Origin: CAYMWF01 sp964394085 [NCBI: uncultured Gemmatimonadota bacterium]
Lineage (GTDB): Bacteria; GCA-2686955; CAYMWF01
NCBI GenBank assembly: GCA_964394085.1
Contig: CAYMWF010000027.1
Coordinates: forward strand, 43,520 to 69,792
Reading direction: 5' to 3'
Length of the DNA: 26,273 bases
How positions within the stretch are numbered: the stretch's first letter is position 1; each line of letters begins with the position of its first letter. The notes under the pieces are model-generated. The model was not told the DNA's origin. It saw only the letters and a program-made list of their open reading frames with translations, and searched no databases. Made by a program: the position numbers and the translations under genes. Below, in pieces: positions 1 through 8,145 of this stretch.

Positions 1-270
1 AGCGACCAGCCTTCCGGGGACTCCGGCGGGCAGCAGGAACAGCAGCAGGAGCCTGAACCGGAGCAGGATCAGGGCGGCGAAAACAAAGATGAGGAACAGC
101 AGGAGGAGGAGAGCGAACAACGCAGGATGAACCCCCGGGAAGCCAGGGAAGAGCTCGCCAAGCTGCGCGACAGGTATGCGAAAGAACAGGAAGAGATCGA
201 GAAGGAGCTTGAAAAAAGAGGCTACAGGAAAAAGGATGAGCATCGGACACGGGTCGATATGGACTGGTAA
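1..270 (+). CDS. C-terminal tail of a BatB/BatC-type VWA/TPR aerotolerance protein (5' end outside window)
   Basis: The reading frame is open from the first base and ends at TAA 268-270, giving 89 visible residues. The first ~43 are a low-complexity tail dominated by Gln, Glu, Asp and Gly. A charged helical stretch follows (starting MNPREAREELAKLRDRYAKE) and the protein ends in VDMDW. A Q/E-rich linker, a short MxPxEA-like helix and a C-terminal Asp-Trp are, as I recall the family, typical of the ends of BatB/BatC proteins in bat operons. Its last 35 bases overlap the start of the batD-like gene, which supports one operon. BatA/BatB-type proteins are membrane-anchored VWA proteins linked to oxidative-stress tolerance. 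Only the tail is visible, so the assignment rests mainly on context. Confidence 0.65.
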   Translation, partial: SDQPSGDSGGQQEQQQEPEPEQDQGGENKDEEQQEEESEQRRMNPREAREELAKLRDRYAKEQEEIEKELEKRGYRKKDEHRTRVDMDW

Positions 271-2179
271 TCATACGGGGTCGCATCGTGGCGGGTTGCC
301 TGCCTTCGCTGTTTTAGCCGCGGTGATTTTCCTTGTGCTCGCAGCAGGCTTTTCGAAACCTTCGCGGGCCGGTGAAAAGGCTTCCGTCACCGTCGACGCA
401 ACGATTCGGCCTCACCTCGTTTACCTCGGCGACACAGCCACTCTCGAAGTCATCGTCAGCGGTACTGCGGAAGGCGAAGCGAGCGCTGAAATTCCACCGG
501 TAAACGGCCTCTCCTTCTCAGGCCCATCCCTTCAGCGGAATACCCGGACGAGCATCGTGAACGGAGCCATCACCCATCTCCGAACCGTCACGATGACATA
601 CAAAGTCACCCCGCTCCGGACCGGCGAATTCAAAATTCCTTCGATCACCGTTACCCTTGAGGGCGATACATACAGAACCAAACCAGTCGGACTCCGTGTT
701 TCCGAACCCCCGTCGGATGACGCGATCAAGCTCGGAACCTCCGTTTCAACGGCTGAATGCTGGGCGGGAGAACCCGTGGATGTCTCATACATGTGGTACC
801 TGGCGGAGGACATAGAGGGGTATACCTACACGATACCGCTTCTCGACAAGAAGGACGAACTTTCCCTGGATGTGAAAAATACCCGCCCGTCCGTCCTCGG
901 GGGTGAACTGATCAGAGGCGCGGCATCTCCCCATGGCGAGCAGTCCAGGATTGAGATATCCGGGTACGAGGTGCCGGCGCAGAAGTTCGCCGTCACCATC
1001 GACGGTGTCGATTACATCGTTTACGCGGTAACTTTCAGAATCTACCCCCCGGCTCCCGGAATGCAGGATTTCGGCAGCGCCGCCGTCAAAGCGAGAGTGA
1101 AACACGGGACCAAGGTTGTAATAGATGAGTTCTGGGGCCGGAGAAGGCGGGTGCCAGATTACAAGAATCTTTACGCTTACGGAGATCCGGTCACCGTTTA
1201 TGTCAAAGCTCTCCCCCCCGAAAACGCCCCTTCCGGGTTCAGCGGCGCGGTAGGCGTTTTCTCCATCGACGTGTCGACGGATGAATCGGTTGTCAAGGTC
1301 GGCGATCCTCTGAGGCTCCGCATCACCGTGAGCGGCGACGGTCTTCTTTCACGGGTGGAGCGGCCGCTCCTGTCCGAACAACCCGCTTTCGCCGGTTTCC
1401 AGGTCACTGAAAGCCTCGAGCCCGGACAGATGAACAAAGAAGAAGGAAGCGTGGTTTTCGAGCAGGTTGTGCGCCCCGCTTCCGGAGATATCGAACAGGT
1501 TCCCGCGGTTGAATTCTCCTTTTTCGATGCGGACCGGAACGTCTACAGGACGGTCAGCAGTGAGCCGGTTCCTCTCAAGGTGCTTCCTACGAAAGTAGTT
1601 ACAGCCGACGACGTCCTGGGCCGGAGGATCGAGCTCCCGGGCGTGGAAGCGAAAAAAGTAGAAGCGAGGGAAGGTGTTGTCAGGTCGGCGTACAATCAAC
1701 CGGATATATTCGACAATCAAATTGTTCCGTTAGGCGGTTTACTGGCTGTGGCGGGAGCTCCGCCGATCGCCTACGGAGCGCTGGCCCTGGTTTTTCGCCG
1801 ACGACGCCGGCTGAGGGGGGACAGACGCTATGCCCGTCAGAAACGGGCGGCTAAAAGGGCCGAAGCGAATCTTAAAACGGCCAGGGAAGCCGCTGCCGCG
1901 AAAGATGACGGGAAATTTTTCGATGCCGTGGCTGCGGCTCTCGGAGGATATGTTTCCGATATGCTCGATCTCGGTCGTGGAGAGTTGACCGTGAGTGACG
2001 TGAAAGATCTTCTCGACAGGGGAGCGCTTTCCGTCGATGCGGCGAAGAAGGCCGCCGCCGTGCTCGAAAGGTGCGACACGGGCAGGTTCGGCGGCGTGTC
2101 GCTCCACGGCGAGGAACTCCGGAGCCTGATCGCTGCCGCCAGGGACGCGATGACCGCCGTGAGGAAGGGAGCGTTTTGA
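236..2179 (+). CDS. batD: BatD-family aerotolerance membrane protein
   Basis: The product is 647 residues. A longer frame opens at 176, but I chose ATG 236 because AGGA lies just upstream and the N-terminus then reads as a signal anchor, with a hydrophobic stretch at about residues 21-40. The body is an extracytoplasmic, beta-rich region that begins with the pattern usual for BatD (VDATIRPHLVYLGDTATLEV). It has repeated immunoglobulin-like segments, including one near residue 370 (STDESVVKVGDPLRLRITVS). A single membrane span at about 498-520 is followed by an Arg-rich stop-transfer (FRRRRRLRGDRR) and a ~125-residue cytoplasmic helical tail. This layout fits BatD of the Bacteroides aerotolerance operon, whose biochemical role is unknown. 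It sits between a BatB/C-like tail and a BatE-like gene, with overlaps on both sides, so translational coupling is likely. Confidence 0.85.
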   Translation: MSIGHGSIWTGNHTGSHRGGLPAFAVLAAVIFLVLAAGFSKPSRAGEKASVTVDATIRPHLVYLGDTATLEVIVSGTAEGEASAEIPPVNGLSFSGPSLQRNTRTSIVNGAITHLRTVTMTYKVTPLRTGEFKIPSITVTLEGDTYRTKPVGLRVSEPPSDDAIKLGTSVSTAECWAGEPVDVSYMWYLAEDIEGYTYTIPLLDKKDELSLDVKNTRPSVLGGELIRGAASPHGEQSRIEISGYEVPAQKFAVTIDGVDYIVYAVTFRIYPPAPGMQDFGSAAVKARVKHGTKVVIDEFWGRRRRVPDYKNLYAYGDPVTVYVKALPPENAPSGFSGAVGVFSIDVSTDESVVKVGDPLRLRITVSGDGLLSRVERPLLSEQPAFAGFQVTESLEPGQMNKEEGSVVFEQVVRPASGDIEQVPAVEFSFFDADRNVYRTVSSEPVPLKVLPTKVVTADDVLGRRIELPGVEAKKVEAREGVVRSAYNQPDIFDNQIVPLGGLLAVAGAPPIAYGALALVFRRRRRLRGDRRYARQKRAAKRAEANLKTAREAAAAKDDGKFFDAVAAALGGYVSDMLDLGRGELTVSDVKDLLDRGALSVDAAKKAAAVLERCDTGRFGGVSLHGEELRSLIAAARDAMTAVRKGAF

Positions 2180-3081
2180 TATTGCCGCCCGCCATCAGGA
2201 ATATCTTTACGGCGCCGGGCAAGACGATGGTAATGCCCGGACAAACTCCGATCCATCAGTATTTACGGTTATTCCTGTCTGCCTTGTTCTTCGTCGGGAC
2301 GCTTGAAATGCTGCCGGCGGCCGTTTTCGCGGATTCAACCTCCGGGAATGAAGCGATGCTGCTCCGGCAGGCGCACGATCTCTATACAGGAAGCATGGAC
2401 GCACCGGAAGATGAAGCCGAAAAAATGCTGCGCAGGTCCGCTTCGCTGTATGGAAGACTTGCAGTCGAAAAAGGCATCAGAAACGGTTATCTCTATTATA
2501 ATATCGGCAACTGCCACCTGCGCCTCGGCGAACTCGGAACGGCGATTTATTACTACCGGAAAGCGGAGATACTTCTGCCCCAGTTCAAGGATCTCAGGGA
2601 GAATCTTCGCACCGCGGAGGGTCAGCGCCGCGACAAGGCGCCCCGCGGGCAGCTTGCTTCCGTGTGGCGCACCCTCTTTTTCTGGCATTTTCTCGCCGGG
2701 TTACGCACGCGGGTATTCCTTTTCGCCGGTTTCTACCTGGCCGGATGGGTCGCGCTGATCGCCAGGTTCAGATATCGACGGCCCGTCCTGAAAGTAATCG
2801 CTTTCCTATCTCTTTTCTTTTCGGCTGTTTTTTTTCTTTCGGTCTCGGCAACGGCACTGACCCTTCATTATTCCAACGCCGGCGTGCTGGTGACCGATCA
2901 GTTTGAAGCGCGGACAGGGCCCGGGGAGAGTTATGATCCCGCATTCACCGGGCCTCTCCACGATGGCTGCGAATTCGAAAAAATAGGGAGCGAGGGCGGC
3001 TGGCTGGAGGTAGAGCTCCAGACCGGCGACAAATGCTGGATAAGGAACGACCGGGAAGTGGCCAGGCTCATCCGGGAGTGA
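2176..3081 (+). CDS. batE: BatE-like protein: TPR, membrane spans, SH3-like domain
   Basis: Read from TTG 2176 the product is 301 residues. That TTG overlaps the batD stop (TTGA) and has a strong purine-rich ribosome site (GGAAGGGAG) ahead of it. ATG 2227 is the alternative start and has no clear ribosome site. The parts in order are a hydrophobic signal segment (~30-45), a TPR-like helical pair (~100-145, NIGNCHLRLGELGTAIYYYR), two hydrophobic spans (~173-195 and ~205-230), and a C-terminal bacterial SH3-like domain (~235-296, ARTGPGESYDPAF). TPR plus SH3 with membrane spans is the normal BatE arrangement. BatE is thought to support the Bat complex at the inner membrane, with the SH3 domain in the periplasm. 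It is the last gene of the operon before a convergent junction. Confidence 0.8.
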   Translation: MILPPAIRNIFTAPGKTMVMPGQTPIHQYLRLFLSALFFVGTLEMLPAAVFADSTSGNEAMLLRQAHDLYTGSMDAPEDEAEKMLRRSASLYGRLAVEKGIRNGYLYYNIGNCHLRLGELGTAIYYYRKAEILLPQFKDLRENLRTAEGQRRDKAPRGQLASVWRTLFFWHFLAGLRTRVFLFAGFYLAGWVALIARFRYRRPVLKVIAFLSLFFSAVFFLSVSATALTLHYSNAGVLVTDQFEARTGPGESYDPAFTGPLHDGCEFEKIGSEGGWLEVELQTGDKCWIRNDREVARLIRE

Positions 3082-3110
3082 AGCAATATTTCGCTCAACA
3101 GTCCCGGATG
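3069..3110 (+). terminator. Inverted repeat straddling the batE stop codon; possible terminator or 3' stabiliser
   Basis: CATCCGGGA (3069-3077) and TCCCGGATG (3102-3110) are perfect 9-bp complements around a 24-nt loop that contains the TGA stop (3079-3081). No U-run follows, so it is not a canonical intrinsic terminator. Its place at the end of the operon makes a role in transcript ending or stability plausible. Confidence 0.35.
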
Positions 3111-3235
3111 GTCCGCATCAGCTCGAGAGCAAGCGTCGTATCAGCCCGAATTATTTAAATAGAGGGACAAACAAATTATTGCGGTGACGCGCAGGAGCCG
3201 GATCCGCAAAAATCAGTCGCGCTTGCGGACAACCT

Positions 3236-4036
3236 CTATTCCACCTTGTCCAGGTGAACATCCATCTGCGGATACGGAATCGAAATACCGTTTTCGTCGA
3301 AAGCAAGCTTGATCTTTTCTGTCAAATCAAACTTCACTCCCCAGTAGTCCGCGGCATTCACCCACGGTCTGACCACGAAATTCACGCTGCTGTCGGCTAA
3401 TTCAGCCACGGCGATCTGAGGAGCCGGATCTTTGAGGATCCGTTCATCGGAATCGATAATATCCTGCATGACATCGCGCGCTTTTTTGATATCATCTCCG
3501 TACCCTATTCCAAAAACCATGTCGACGCGTCTGGTCGGCTCGGTCGAGTAGTTTGTTATAGCGCCGCTGTAGATCGAGCCGTTCGGAACGATGACCGTCT
3601 TATTGTCCGGTGTTTTAAGAAGAGTAGTGAAAATACTGATCTTCTGAACCACTCCCGAGATACCACCGGCTTCGACATAATCGCCATTCTCAAAAGGTTT
3701 GAAGATAATGAGCATCACTCCTGATGCGAAATTCTGAAGAGAGCCTTGCAGTGACAGGCCGATGGCAAGACCCGCCGCACCAATGAGAGCCACGAGGGAT
3801 GTCGTATCGACCCCCAGGTGCCTGAGCGCCGCGATAATCACAACAAGAAGCAGAAACGTGTTGAGTATCGCGGTAAGAAAATCGACGAGCATCTGGTCCA
3901 TCTTCGATCGCGTCAGCAACTTTCCGCAAATCCTGACGATAAACTTGGCTGCCAAGCGACCCACGATAAAGATAATCAGGGCAACTACCAGTTTGAGCAG
4001 CCATGGCATAATCAAGCCGGCGAAAATTTCATCCAT
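3236..4036 (-). CDS. mscS: Small-conductance mechanosensitive channel, MscS family
   Basis: The product is 266 residues, close to the ~286 of E. coli MscS. Two membrane helices (~12-33 and ~50-72) precede the pore helix TM3 (~80-112), which has the family's Ala/Gly-rich pattern (GAAGLAIGLSLQGSLQNFA). The cytoplasmic beta domain and the PNG motif (residues 151-153) follow, then an alpha/beta C-terminal domain. MscS channels open under membrane tension to release solutes during hypo-osmotic shock. ATG 4036 has AGGAG six bases upstream. The gene lies downstream of the serine hydrolase gene, separated by 125 bp that contain a perfect TATAAT, so it probably has its own promoter. It converges with batE. 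Confidence 0.95.
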   Translation of the reverse strand: MDEIFAGLIMPWLLKLVVALIIFIVGRLAAKFIVRICGKLLTRSKMDQMLVDFLTAILNTFLLLVVIIAALRHLGVDTTSLVALIGAAGLAIGLSLQGSLQNFASGVMLIIFKPFENGDYVEAGGISGVVQKISIFTTLLKTPDNKTVIVPNGSIYSGAITNYSTEPTRRVDMVFGIGYGDDIKKARDVMQDIIDSDERILKDPAPQIAVAELADSSVNFVVRPWVNAADYWGVKFDLTEKIKLAFDENGISIPYPQMDVHLDKVE

Positions 4037-4062
4037 TCGTTTCTCCTTCTGGTTGATTATGT

Positions 4063-4085
4063 ATTATAAGTGCGAGGAACCGCAC
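4063..4085 (-). promoter_or_regulatory. Possible mscS promoter (-10 TATAAT) with small upstream inverted repeat
   Basis: On the - strand a perfect TATAAT (bases 4063-4068) lies 27 bp upstream of the mscS start. No good -35 is visible at 16-18 bp. A 5-bp inverted repeat, GTGCG/CGCAC (4070-4074 and 4081-4085), falls directly upstream of the -10 and could be an operator. The match is suggestive only. Confidence 0.35.
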
Positions 4086-4145
4086 ACGATTCGAGATGGA
4101 ATTTACCTGTAGCGAAATAACCTTTATAAATCAATTGAAATTCTC

Positions 4146-4175
4146 GGTCCCAATTCAGGCATCAGGATTGGGACC
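4146..4175 (-). terminator. Perfect 9-bp hairpin enclosing the stop codon of the serine hydrolase gene
   Basis: GGTCCCAAT (4146-4154) and ATTGGGACC (4167-4175) pair perfectly across a 12-nt loop holding the TGA stop (4162-4164). After the stem the - strand reads GAGAATTTC, so the U-tract is poor. It may end or stabilise the transcript ahead of mscS. Confidence 0.4.
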
Positions 4176-6225
4176 TGACGAATCGGATGTTTCGCGACCG
4201 TTCGCAAGAGATGCGGAACCCATCCACGCGGGACTGATCATTCCTGTCGAATTCGATTATAAAACGCGGGCATCGGAAAAGGTCATCATGAACGTGGGTG
4301 CAGGGAATCGTCGAGCTGCCGGGTGTCCGGACGACGATGCCGTTTGTTCCAGGCGAAACGGAGTATTGAACGTCCAGCTCTTCGCTGGTGAACCGGCCCT
4401 CGTACGCGGTAAAAACCGGTTCAGCGATTCCGGCGGGGTCGATCCGTGAGTAGAATACGGTATCCGTCGGCGATTGAATGGTCAAGCCAGCTGCTTCCTC
4501 CGGCCCGGCGGGGTCGAAGATAATCTGCAGATCCGCTTCCTTGATGAAGAAAGATTTATCACTTCCCGGGTAGAGAACCAGCGGATCCAGGCCGGCGACG
4601 AACGCGGTGAGGCTGTTTCCCCCCCTGGCTATAACTGCAATCGCTCCGGACGATTGCCGGTACGTTCCGGTACATCGATCGAGCTTGCCGGGATCGACCG
4701 CGAGCGCTCTCCGGCGGTTGACATATTCGTCGTCCGGTTTGCCGCCGGTGAAATACTCCTCGAGATAAAGATCGGAAATCCGGCGCGACAGTGAGAATGA
4801 CCTGCCGAAAACGAAATTGCTGACCACCAAAACAGTGAAGCGCTGTTCCGGAAACCGCATGATGTAGGATCGGTAACCCCATCCACCGCCGCCGTGCTCG
4901 AGCACCGGCAGTCCGCGGTAGTTCCGGCTGTCCTGCGCGAATGCGTAACTTATCGGCTCGCCGTTCGCGAGCTTCCCGCTCCGGTTCATCTGCTCGGTTA
5001 TCCGGCTGGAGCAGATGCGGGGCTCGTCGAGGTGGAGCAGCCACCGCTTGATATCTTCAACGGTCGTAAAGACGTTCCCCGCGCCGACGTACCAGGCAGG
5101 CTGCATTTCATAGCGTTGAAAATCTCCATCCGGGCCGACAAAGTAGGACCACGCGAATCGCCCGCGGATTTTTTCGACATCGTGAAAGAAGAACGTATCG
5201 TGCATGCCCAGAGGTTTCAAAACCTCTGCATGCATCCACTCTATGAAGGGGATTCCCGTTACGGCTTCAACGATCTCGCCTAGCAGGATATAGCCTGTGT
5301 TGCAGTAGAGATACTCTTCGCCGGGAGGGAAATTCAGTTCCTTCTGCCGCTCTACGTACCAGCGGAAGTCACTGCGGCGTAAAGAACTTCGAGTGCCGCC
5401 TCTCAGTGTCCAGAGATCGTCCAGCTCCCTGAGCCCGCTGGTATGATGGATCAGGTGGCGGACCGTGATCCGGTGCCCGAAGTCGGGAAGCCACGGAAGG
5501 TGATCGCGGATATCGTCGTCCAGCCCCAGCCGGCCCCGGTCGGAGAGGAGCGCTGCGGCGAAAGCGGTAAACTGCTTGCCGATGGAGCAGATGTTGATGG
5601 GAGTCGTGACGGTCAGCGGCAGCTCTTCTTCAAGATTCGCCATGCCGAAGGCGTTCGAGTGGACGATTTCACCATCCCGGAGAATGACGACGATCGCTCC
5701 CGGCATCCAGCTCTCATCGAATTCGGCGAACAACTGTTCCACCTCGCCATGAAGAGTGCCGGCGGCGGGCTGCTGCTTCAGAACCTGGATGAAGTAAACA
5801 CCCCGGCCCGCGAGTGGATAGAACGGACGAAGTTCGATGGTGTAAAAACCCGGGGTGTCACTTGTCAGCGATACGAACTCGGGGCCGTCCGGAAGATTAT
5901 CGATCTCAGTCATCAGGCTTCCGTCGGGATGGCGGGCGCTGACAACGAGATCCACGCCGAGCTGCATCACACGGGCGAACAGAAATTGATTATCTTCAAG
6001 CGGCACCGCGAATGAATCCATGTCGCCGCCGGCGAGTTCGCCCCGCCCAGTCCGTCCCGGTTCAAGCACACTTGCTTCCGCACCGGTGCAGCCGGAGAAT
6101 TCGCCGCTCCCGTTTCCATTCGTTTCAACGGTAGCGGGCTGAATTTCAGTTCGAGGAACACGGCAGGATAGTGAGAAGAGGAGCGGGAAGAAGATCAAAA
6201 AAACGAAAGAGAGGTGACGAACCAT
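4162..6225 (-). CDS. Secreted serine hydrolase: PPC-like domain plus class C beta-lactamase fold
   Basis: The product is 687 residues. ATG 6225 has GAGG about seven bases upstream. A hydrophobic signal ends at Cys21 (FSLSC), a weak lipobox, so it is either a lipoprotein or simply secreted. Residues ~55-150 resemble a pre-peptidase C-terminal (PPC) beta-sandwich. Residues ~160-480 form the beta-lactamase/penicillin-binding fold, with all three motifs visible: the nucleophile S214-I-G-K217, Y307-C-N309, and H444-G-G446 in place of KTG. The region from ~505 on looks like one or two small lipocalin-like modules (CTGTYRQSSG, YEGRFTSEEL), as is common in serine hydrolases of this family (COG1680). 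Likely activity is as an esterase, peptidase or D-aminopeptidase; the substrate cannot be told, and antibiotic resistance should not be assumed. It lies 95 bp downstream of the EamA gene. Confidence 0.9.
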   Translation of the reverse strand: MVRHLSFVFLIFFPLLFSLSCRVPRTEIQPATVETNGNGSGEFSGCTGAEASVLEPGRTGRGELAGGDMDSFAVPLEDNQFLFARVMQLGVDLVVSARHPDGSLMTEIDNLPDGPEFVSLTSDTPGFYTIELRPFYPLAGRGVYFIQVLKQQPAAGTLHGEVEQLFAEFDESWMPGAIVVILRDGEIVHSNAFGMANLEEELPLTVTTPINICSIGKQFTAFAAALLSDRGRLGLDDDIRDHLPWLPDFGHRITVRHLIHHTSGLRELDDLWTLRGGTRSSLRRSDFRWYVERQKELNFPPGEEYLYCNTGYILLGEIVEAVTGIPFIEWMHAEVLKPLGMHDTFFFHDVEKIRGRFAWSYFVGPDGDFQRYEMQPAWYVGAGNVFTTVEDIKRWLLHLDEPRICSSRITEQMNRSGKLANGEPISYAFAQDSRNYRGLPVLEHGGGGWGYRSYIMRFPEQRFTVLVVSNFVFGRSFSLSRRISDLYLEEYFTGGKPDDEYVNRRRALAVDPGKLDRCTGTYRQSSGAIAVIARGGNSLTAFVAGLDPLVLYPGSDKSFFIKEADLQIIFDPAGPEEAAGLTIQSPTDTVFYSRIDPAGIAEPVFTAYEGRFTSEELDVQYSVSPGTNGIVVRTPGSSTIPCTHVHDDLFRCPRFIIEFDRNDQSRVDGFRISCERSRNIRFVRSQS

Positions 6226-6320
6226 GACTGCCTCTTTCAGGAAGCTCCGAAGATATCTGCCGACCGGTTCTCGAATGAGATGTTCTGGAAAGTGCAGCCC
6301 CGTTCCGGTCGAAGCGGCTT

Positions 6321-7382
6321 CTACCGGTCGTGATCGTGCCGGTGATGAAGATCCGGCCAGTGCGAGTGGCTGTGAACGACGGGTTCGTGTTCATGCCAGT
6401 GAGAATGCCGTTGAGCGTTCTTTTCACGCGGATGTTCATGCTCGTGATGTTCGTCGTCGTGGCGATGCAGGTGCTCGTGGGCCAGTTCGGTGTGGTGATG
6501 TTCATGGTGATGGCGCTCGAGGGTCAGAATGACGACTGAGACGGCTATCAAAACGATGGCTGCACCTTGCAGCCCCGAAATCGTTTCACCGAGCAGAAGG
6601 GCCGAGAAAAGCACACCGAAAAAGGGTGAAGACGAGAATACGATTTGACTCCTGGTAGCTCCGAGCTGCTGAGCCGAAGTAATGTAGAGCACTATACTGA
6701 ATCCGTATGAAAAAATGCCTACTGCCATGGCCAGCGAGCAGACGTCGAGAGACGGCGACGACGGGCTGACGGCCAGCCCTATTCCGAGGTTGACCGCGCC
6801 GCCGGCAACCCCTTTCCAGAAGGTCGTTTCAGCCGGCCGGATACCGTCGATAAGGGCGGTGAAATGATTGTCCATGCCCCAGCTCAGGCACGCCAGAAAG
6901 ACGAACAGCCCCGCCCGGACGCCGGCCGGGCCTTCGGATGCCGACAGGAGCATGGCGGCGGCGATTGTGAATATTGCGGCCGTGCCGCTGCTGGCGGTGA
7001 GCCTGTCGCGAAAGAAAAGATAACCCAGTATAATAGTCGCAACGAGCTCGAGATTCAGCCAGAGCGCCACCGACGCCGAAGATGCCAGCTGTAGACCGAT
7101 GAGGAGAAGCACCGGCCCAAGCAGGCCGCCGAACACGATTGCGCCCAGGAGCCGGGTGCGGTTTTCGGCTGAAAGCCGCCAGGGCATGGTCAGTCTGCGC
7201 TTCCTTATTATGAGAGGTATCACGCCTATTGCGGAGCCCAGGTAGAGAAGGCCCGCGAGCTGAAACGGAGTGATCGGACCGAGGAGGGCCTTGCTGGCCG
7301 GAGTCGAAGCTCCGAAGAGAGCCGCCGCTGAAAGGCCGATCACGAGCGGTCCGAACGAGTTTTTGTGAGCTCTCGATTTCAT
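6321..7382 (-). CDS. EamA/DMT-family transporter with a His-rich cytosolic tail
   Basis: The product is 353 residues. The first ~290 form ten hydrophobic helices in two EamA repeats (SAAALFGASTPASKALLG opens the first; SSPFFGVLFSALLLGE marks the second). The drug/metabolite transporter superfamily exports or imports small metabolites, and the substrate cannot be assigned. After the last helix comes a 63-residue tail with 25 histidines in HxH and HHH patterns, ending HWPDLHHRHDHDR. I recall similar His-rich ends, with a PDLHHRH-like element, on other EamA proteins. The tail suggests binding of Zn, Ni, Co or another metal, either as substrate or sensor. The start ATG is only 3 bases after the SRPBCC stop and lacks a clear ribosome site, so translational coupling is likely. 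Confidence 0.9.
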   Translation of the reverse strand: MKSRAHKNSFGPLVIGLSAAALFGASTPASKALLGPITPFQLAGLLYLGSAIGVIPLIIRKRRLTMPWRLSAENRTRLLGAIVFGGLLGPVLLLIGLQLASSASVALWLNLELVATIILGYLFFRDRLTASSGTAAIFTIAAAMLLSASEGPAGVRAGLFVFLACLSWGMDNHFTALIDGIRPAETTFWKGVAGGAVNLGIGLAVSPSSPSLDVCSLAMAVGIFSYGFSIVLYITSAQQLGATRSQIVFSSSPFFGVLFSALLLGETISGLQGAAIVLIAVSVVILTLERHHHEHHHTELAHEHLHRHDDEHHEHEHPREKNAQRHSHWHEHEPVVHSHSHWPDLHHRHDHDR

Positions 7383-7385
7383 CGC

Positions 7386-7961
7386 TCAAGCAGAGAACCA
7401 GGGATGAGATCCGAACTGGTTCCGGGGTACGGGTTCGCCGCGGGTCACGTACCATTCAAAACCTCTCGTGACCGACGACAGGTAGCGTTTGAGCACGGGG
7501 TGGATGCGCAGGAAGTGGGGGAGCCACCGAATCGCCACGGGGATTGACTGAAGCCCGTGCGGATATACAGCAATTCTCAGGATGCAGCGCCGGTTTTCGA
7601 CGGGCCGGATACGCCATGACACGAATGAGGTTCTTCCCCCGCGCCTGCCGATTTCGAGATCGTAACCTACCCCGTCGATCCATCGATGGAACCGGCGTTC
7701 GAAGATCCACCCGCTGAGGTAGTGAACTTCATCCCGGGAATCTTCTCCGGGCCATGTCTCGACAGGGTTCTTCGAGCAGAAAGGGTGGCAATACTCGAGG
7801 TTGCCCGGCATCGATATAACGTCCCAGACCTTCTCGGCCGGGGCCGCGATCGGCTGCGCGACAGCGATGGGCCACTTGAAACCGGGTTTGGGATCTTCCC
7901 AGCCTTCCTGCGGTTCAGTGCAAGAAACAACTAAACTTATCATCCTATTCAGACACTCCAT
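7386..7961 (-). CDS. SRPBCC (START-like) family protein
   Basis: Read from ATG 7961 the product is 191 residues, with AGGA ten bases upstream. ATG 7943 and TTG 7979 are other possible starts. Residues ~30-150 have the SRPBCC pattern: an opening strand, the helix AAPAEKVWDVISMPGNLEYC, and later Trp- and Arg-rich strands. Such proteins form a helix-grip pocket for hydrophobic ligands. The family includes polyketide cyclases, lipid carriers and coenzyme Q-binding proteins, so no specific function can be assigned. No signal peptide is seen, so it is probably cytoplasmic. It is the first gene of a two-gene unit with the EamA transporter, and the tight coupling suggests the two act in one process. 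Confidence 0.75.
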   Translation of the reverse strand: MECLNRMISLVVSCTEPQEGWEDPKPGFKWPIAVAQPIAAPAEKVWDVISMPGNLEYCHPFCSKNPVETWPGEDSRDEVHYLSGWIFERRFHRWIDGVGYDLEIGRRGGRTSFVSWRIRPVENRRCILRIAVYPHGLQSIPVAIRWLPHFLRIHPVLKRYLSSVTRGFEWYVTRGEPVPRNQFGSHPWFSA

Positions 7962-8145
7962 TCCAGCGGCATCCTGCAAAGTTGAAAAGAGAATTCAATC
8001 CTGACTCGAGCAGCAACCGATGCCGTATGTTCAGAATAACTCGTGCAGGATCAGGGGTAAATAGAATTGCGTGAAGCTATCTGCCTAGTTTTAATTGTAA
8101 CTTCAATATCATATGCAAATCTTTCCCCTGTTCCCGTCACCGTGG

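Noticed and set aside
176-235. Upstream ATG extension of batD
   Set aside because: It would overlap the BatB/C-like tail further and put a charged stretch before the signal anchor; ATG 236 has a better ribosome site.
3203-3229. 7-bp inverted repeat TCCGCAA/TTGCGGA at the convergent junction as a bidirectional terminator
   Set aside because: No U-run on either side and a 13-nt loop; too weak to call.
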